Of a DNA stretch of 64,000 nt, positions 60,744-64,000 are shown piece by piece. The stretch lies in assembly GCA_964649745.1 (NCBI GenBank), contig CAZYQI010000004.1:1-64000 (forward strand). The letters are read 5' to 3'. Position 1 is the first letter of the stretch; each line of letters starts with the position of its first letter. The notes beneath the pieces were generated by a model. That model was not told the DNA's origin and did no database searches. It saw only the letters and a program-made list of their open reading frames with translations. The position numbers were made by a program, and so were the translations under genes. Origin of the DNA: CAZEHS01 sp964649745. GTDB lineage: Bacteria > Bacillota > Clostridia > Peptostreptococcales > Acidaminobacteraceae.

Positions 60744-61444
60744 TCAATCCTTTCCGCGGGAACCGGTTCGGCATTTGTCACAATTTCAACGATTTCGCCG
60801 CTGCGCATGCGGATCACACGGTCGGCCATGGCGCCAATGGGGGCGTTGTGGGTGATCACCACCACCGTTTTACCATACTCCCGATTGATTTTTTTCAGGA
60901 GTATGAGGATCTGTATACCGGTGGAATAATCCAATGCCCCGGTCGGTTCATCACAAAGCAATATTTCAGGATTCTTGGCCACCGCTCTGGCAATGGCCAC
61001 CCGTTGCTGTTCTCCACCGCTGAGCTGAGAAGGAAAATGCTCCTTCCGCTCTTCGAGACCCACGCTTTCCATAACACCGTGAAGCTCCAGGGGATCCTGG
61101 CAAATTTCTGTTGCCAGCTCCACATTTTCAAGGGCCGTGAGATTGGCCATCAGATTGTAGAACTGAAAAACAAAGCCGACCTGATCCCGGCGGTAATCTG
61201 TCAGATTGCGTTCCGACAAACGCTCCAGCGCCTTATCCCGAAAGCTTACGCTGCCGGAGGTTGGCTGATCCATCCCACCCAGGATGTTGAGAAGGGTGCT
61301 CTTCCCCGATCCGCTGGGGCCCAATATAACAATGAACTCCCCTTCGAACACCTCAAAGGTCGCCTTCCTGAGGGCATGAACCTCTACCTCCCCCATGGTG
61401 TATATTTTTGACAGGTCTTTGCATGTCAGGATTGCGTTACGCAT
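60737..61444 (-). CDS. ABC exporter ATPase, LolD/MacB type
   Basis: 235 residues. Walker A GPSGSGKSTLLNILGG, Q-loop FVFQFYNLMANLTALENV, signature LSGGEQQRVAIARAV, Walker B EILLCDEPTGALD and the H-loop VVITHNAPIG. It drives the FtsX-type permease. AAGGAG 8 bases before this ATG. It is the first gene of the three-gene exporter operon. Confidence 0.95.
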   Translation of the reverse strand: MRNAILTCKDLSKIYTMGEVEVHALRKATFEVFEGEFIVILGPSGSGKSTLLNILGGMDQPTSGSVSFRDKALERLSERNLTDYRRDQVGFVFQFYNLMANLTALENVELATEICQDPLELHGVMESVGLEERKEHFPSQLSGGEQQRVAIARAVAKNPEILLCDEPTGALDYSTGIQILILLKKINREYGKTVVVITHNAPIGAMADRVIRMRSGEIVEIVTNAEPVPAERIEW

Positions 61445-61612
61445 CACAGGTGCTCCTTTGTTGAAGTCTAAAAGTCCGGTGAGAAAGCATCAATACCATA
61501 AGACCCTTAACTGCAGATGAAGAGCGTATGAAGGACTATGGGTTTATTAGTGGAAGTACATCCATTATTGATGATATATACCCCTCAGCCTTCATTTGAA
61601 CAGCGTTTCAAA

Positions 61613-61643
61613 TAAAAAAGCCGCCGGTGTTACGTCCGGCGGC
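61613..61643 (-). terminator. terminator of the fabI-side operon ending in acyP
   Basis: GCCGCCGG-8-CCGGCGGC followed by T6 on the minus strand, about 25 bases past acyP. Confidence 0.9.
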
Positions 61644-61667
61644 AAATGTGGCTAAATCCCGACGACA

Positions 61668-61937
61668 TCAGCACCGGATTTCAAACCCGTAGAAGAAGTC
61701 CGGCGCCGTTTCGGTAGCTGTGAAGGTCTTCAGAATCAAGCCCGACGGCCCCTTCCGCACTTCATCCATAAATCGGCTAAGGCTGGCTTCATCCCCTTCG
61801 CTGTGGATCTCAACACTGCCGTCTGGACAGTTGCGGACCCACCCGAATACTCCCACGCGGTTGGCCGCCATCCTGGTAAAATAACGGTAGCCAATGCCCT
61901 GCACAACCCCCGTTATGATGATGCGATATGCTTTCAT
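61668..61937 (-). CDS. acyP: acylphosphatase
   Basis: 89 residues, full family length. The catalytic residues are R18 (GVVQGIGYRYFT) and N36 (GWVRNCPDGSVEIHSEGD). It hydrolyses acyl phosphates such as carbamoyl and acetyl phosphate. Its start overlaps the stop codon of the RluA gene by 4 bases. Confidence 0.93.
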   Translation of the reverse strand: MKAYRIIITGVVQGIGYRYFTRMAANRVGVFGWVRNCPDGSVEIHSEGDEASLSRFMDEVRKGPSGLILKTFTATETAPDFFYGFEIRC

Positions 61938-62863
61938 TTCAAATCCTCCAACAGGGCATCTCCGCCGATGGCCGCGATGCGCCTTGCCATATCCTGAGGC
62001 AGTGGCGCCTTCAGGCGGACCCTTCCGTGCCTGGGCGTTTCAAAATTAAGGGCCCATGCGTGGAGAGCCTGTCTTTCCATTCCGTCATCCCCGGGGAGTC
62101 CGTAAAGCGGATCACCGAAAAGAGGATTCCCAATATGCTGCATGTGAACCCGTATCTGATGGGTTCTCCCGGTTTCAAGATTCAGCTCCAGAAGAGCCGC
62201 ATCCCCCAGCTTGGCCAATACCCTGTAGTGGGTGACGCAAGGCTTGCCGTCCGCATGGACCTGGCGGGTAATATCCTCCGGCTCAATCCGTTCAATGGGA
62301 GCATCAACCGTTCCCTCTCCATCCGGCGGGCAACCATGGACCAGAGCCAGATAAATCTTTTCGACCGCGCCCTCCTGCATCTTCTCCGATACATATTGCT
62401 GGGCGAAACCATTCTTGGCGATAATCACCAACCCGGTGGTATCCCGATCCAGTCGGTTCACGAACCGTATCTTATAGTTCTCGCGCTTCTTGATGGCATA
62501 CCATGCCAGAGCATTACCCAGAGTTCCTGTGGGATGCCCCTTGGTGGGATGCACCACCAGGCCGGAGGGCTTATTGACGACGAGAATGTCCTCATCCTCA
62601 TAAAGGACTTCCACCGGAATAGGCTCCGGATTGAATATGTTGGTCTCCGGCTCCATAAGAACCCCTATGACATCGCCGCACAGCATGATGGCATTGACCG
62701 ACCTGTTTTCACCGTTCACGGTCAGTAGCTTTTCCTGCTTGCATTTCCGGATCATACGGCTCGAAAGGTTCATGCTCCGTGCCATGATATCAATGGCTTT
62801 CCTGCCCTGTTCGTCTTCCCGAACGGTGTATTCAATCAAGCCCGCATTTCCACCTAATGGCAT
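61934..62863 (-). CDS. RluA-family pseudouridine synthase
   Basis: 309 residues: an S4-like N-terminal RNA-binding part (LSSRMIRKCKQEKLLTVNGE) and the catalytic domain with DILVVNKPSGLVVHPTKGHP, the active-site Asp in FVNRLDRDTTGLVIIAKN, and ETGRTHQIRVHMQHIGNPLF. It modifies uridine in rRNA; which site cannot be told. It lies 10 bases downstream of the unknown gene at 62,874 and overlaps acyP. Confidence 0.93.
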   Translation of the reverse strand: MPLGGNAGLIEYTVREDEQGRKAIDIMARSMNLSSRMIRKCKQEKLLTVNGENRSVNAIMLCGDVIGVLMEPETNIFNPEPIPVEVLYEDEDILVVNKPSGLVVHPTKGHPTGTLGNALAWYAIKKRENYKIRFVNRLDRDTTGLVIIAKNGFAQQYVSEKMQEGAVEKIYLALVHGCPPDGEGTVDAPIERIEPEDITRQVHADGKPCVTHYRVLAKLGDAALLELNLETGRTHQIRVHMQHIGNPLFGDPLYGLPGDDGMERQALHAWALNFETPRHGRVRLKAPLPQDMARRIAAIGGDALLEDLK

Positions 62864-62873
62864 GGGTACTCCT

Positions 62874-63437
62874 TTACATATTGAATACCAGCGCCAGAAT
62901 CGTGTCCGTAGAGGATTCCTTCACCAGTATAAAGTAGTCAAAATTCTTTTGGCAGAATTCCGTCACCTGTCGGATATCCACCCTTTTCTGGCCGAAATCC
63001 AGTATATCGACCTCAACGATCTCCCAGCCGCAGGTTACCAGTGCCGTTACCGAATCCTCCGCAATAAGTTCCACCGGCACTGACCCGTATACGTTTCCCC
63101 GGATTGTCTCATGCTGCTTCCAGAACTCGTTGTGGTTGTTGATGGCCCTGGAGCGCATCAGCTGTTCGGTGCGTTCTTCTGAAAACGCCTCCAGATAGTT
63201 TCCTTCGTACAGATTCTCCCGCATCACGGGCTTCATCAGGAACGGAATCGTATTGATGGTCCTATAGGGCATTTCCTTCCTGCAATCCGTGTCCCGCGGC
63301 TGAGCGGCCAGCTTCATATCACTGCAAAGATCACGGATAATCTGTAGATTTCGGTTGAACACAACTCCGTCATTCTCATGGACAGCGGTTTCCAGCTCCA
63401 CTACTGCGTTCTTCAGTGTATTGATTCTATCGAGCAT
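62874..63437 (-). CDS. conserved-looking hypothetical protein, 187 aa
   Basis: A soluble protein with an N-terminal helical part (RINTLKNAVVELETAVHEND) and a C-terminal alpha/beta part (SVTALVTCGWEIVEVDILDF, NFDYFILVKESSTDTILALV). No known domain was recognised. GGGGGA 7 bases before ATG sets the start; the frame is open six codons further up. First gene of a likely three-gene unit with rluA and acyP. Confidence 0.7.
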   Translation of the reverse strand: MLDRINTLKNAVVELETAVHENDGVVFNRNLQIIRDLCSDMKLAAQPRDTDCRKEMPYRTINTIPFLMKPVMRENLYEGNYLEAFSEERTEQLMRSRAINNHNEFWKQHETIRGNVYGSVPVELIAEDSVTALVTCGWEIVEVDILDFGQKRVDIRQVTEFCQKNFDYFILVKESSTDTILALVFNM

Positions 63438-63504
63438 GGTTATCCCCCAAATCATATGCTTAGCCCTTCAAAATCATCTATACACAGTATAATCTGTTGC
63501 TGGA

Positions 63505-63543
63505 AAAAATTAAACCGTTGACAACAGATTAATTGTCAACGGT
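63505..63543 (-). terminator. terminator of fabI
   Basis: ACCGTTGACAA and TTGTCAACGGT on the minus strand form the stem; a T-rich tail (TTTAATTTTTT) follows. It lies about 10 bases past the fabI stop codon. Confidence 0.85.
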
Positions 63544-63553
63544 CTCATATTTT

Positions 63554-64000
63554 TTAGTAGCCCAGAATGCTGAACCCGCAATCCACATGAAGTACTTCGC
63601 CGGTTACGGCGCTGCTCATAGGAGAAAGCAGAAAAAGCGCCGAATTTCCAATTTCCTCTTGTGTAACACCCCGGTGCATGGGGGCCTTCTCTTCAAAGGC
63701 CTTCAAAAGCTTGTCGAACTCTCCGATACCCTTAGCCGCCAGAGTCTTTATCGGACCGGCAGAGATGGCGTTTACGCGGATATTCCGAATCCCCAGATCG
63801 TGAGCCAGATATTTCACACTGGCTTCCAGCGACGCCTTGGCAACCCCCATCACGTTGTAGTTCTTTACAACCCGCTCGCCGCCAAGATAAGAAAGGGCCA
63901 CAATGCTCCCCCCCTCCGTCATCATGGGAACCGCCCGCTGAGCCGCCGCCACCAGGGAGTAGGCGCTGATATCCTGAGCCATGGCGAAGCCGTCTCTGGA
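63554..64000 (-). CDS. fabI: enoyl-ACP reductase FabI, C-terminal part (cut by window edge)
   Basis: The visible 148 codons hold the second half of a short-chain-dehydrogenase-type enoyl-ACP reductase: the Tyr-x6-Lys pair in YNVMGVAKASLEASVKYLAH, VRVNAISAGPIKTLAAKGIG, and the ending SSAVTGEVLHVDCGFSILGY. It performs the last reduction in fatty acid elongation, using NAD(P)H. The frame is open past position 64,000, so the start and the nucleotide-binding half lie outside. Its presence makes it less likely that the FMN enzyme at 29,055 is the essential FabK. Confidence 0.95.
   Translation of the reverse strand, partial: SRDGFAMAQDISAYSLVAAAQRAVPMMTEGGSIVALSYLGGERVVKNYNVMGVAKASLEASVKYLAHDLGIRNIRVNAISAGPIKTLAAKGIGEFDKLLKAFEEKAPMHRGVTQEEIGNSALFLLSPMSSAVTGEVLHVDCGFSILGY

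Noticed and set aside
61934..62863. RluA active-site motif reading NRLDRDTTG instead of HRLDxxTSG
   Set aside because: The catalytic Asp is kept, and Asn at the first position is frequent in Firmicutes RluA proteins as far as I know; not unusual enough for a finding.
1..64000. tRNA and rRNA genes
   Set aside because: Looking for the conserved T-arm word and rRNA landmarks in intergenic regions on both strands gave nothing convincing.

Overview
The window looks like chromosome of a low-to-moderate GC, Gram-positive anaerobe of the Clostridia type (inferred; no rRNA present). Support: strong AGGAGG-type ribosome binding sites, consensus sigma-A promoters, SLH-anchored and Sec-secreted proteins, no outer-membrane genes, an O2-type H-NOX fused to a chemoreceptor, GH18 spore-germination-like hydrolase, M29 aminopeptidase and MocR regulator. 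Almost every gene reads from the minus strand.

Two very different halves are visible. Positions 1 to about 25,080 form an accessory block bounded by a diverged direct repeat (348-534 and 24,893-25,081) that carries the last codons and terminator of the gene at 25,058. Inside it is a polymorphic-toxin locus: a 2,316-residue secreted subtilase/RHS-repeat toxin (11,204-18,154) with an adjacent immunity gene, a secreted YD-repeat partner, and, 6-7 kb downstream, two promoterless orphan toxin/immunity cassettes. These are an EndoU-type nuclease with a MafI-like immunity gene, and an HNH/AHH-type nuclease with a double-CXXC (SitI6-like) immunity gene. Both orphan toxins begin right after an in-frame TGA at the same short sequence, which also occurs in the pretoxin linker of the full-length RHS gene, as expected for toxin-tip exchange by recombination. 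The block also holds a DinJ/YafQ toxin-antitoxin pair, an IS110 element, a RAYT (REP-associated tyrosine transposase) element in full, truncated and MITE-like copies, a catalytic-domain-only tyrosine recombinase, a degenerate serine-recombinase-like protein, a 1.3-kb repeat in two copies that each lie beyond an immunity gene, and several truncated or frameshifted genes.

From 25 to 64 kb the DNA is ordinary, densely packed core genome. In order: the pantothenate operon panG(DUF2520)-panB-panC-panD; an FMN nitronate monooxygenase-like gene; an H-NOX/methyl-accepting chemoreceptor; an SLH-anchored subtilase with a 21-Gly linker; a secreted 5'-nucleotidase with LysM; an amino-sugar operon (ROK repressor, ROK kinase, ABC importer, nagB); a HelD-like helicase; a coupled chrA-chrA-GH18-methyltransferase operon; an M29 aminopeptidase; a MocR regulator; a 6S RNA; nucleoid-associated and YdcF-like proteins; glnA whose adenylylation-site tyrosine is phenylalanine; a MacAB-like ABC exporter; acylphosphatase, RluA and a conserved unknown; and the 3' part of fabI at the right edge.

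The most interesting parts are the orphan toxin cassettes and the repeat/recombinase modules between them, the subtilase-RHS fusion, and the H-NOX chemoreceptor with a complete O2-binding pocket. All identities come from reading motifs by eye; no database search was run.
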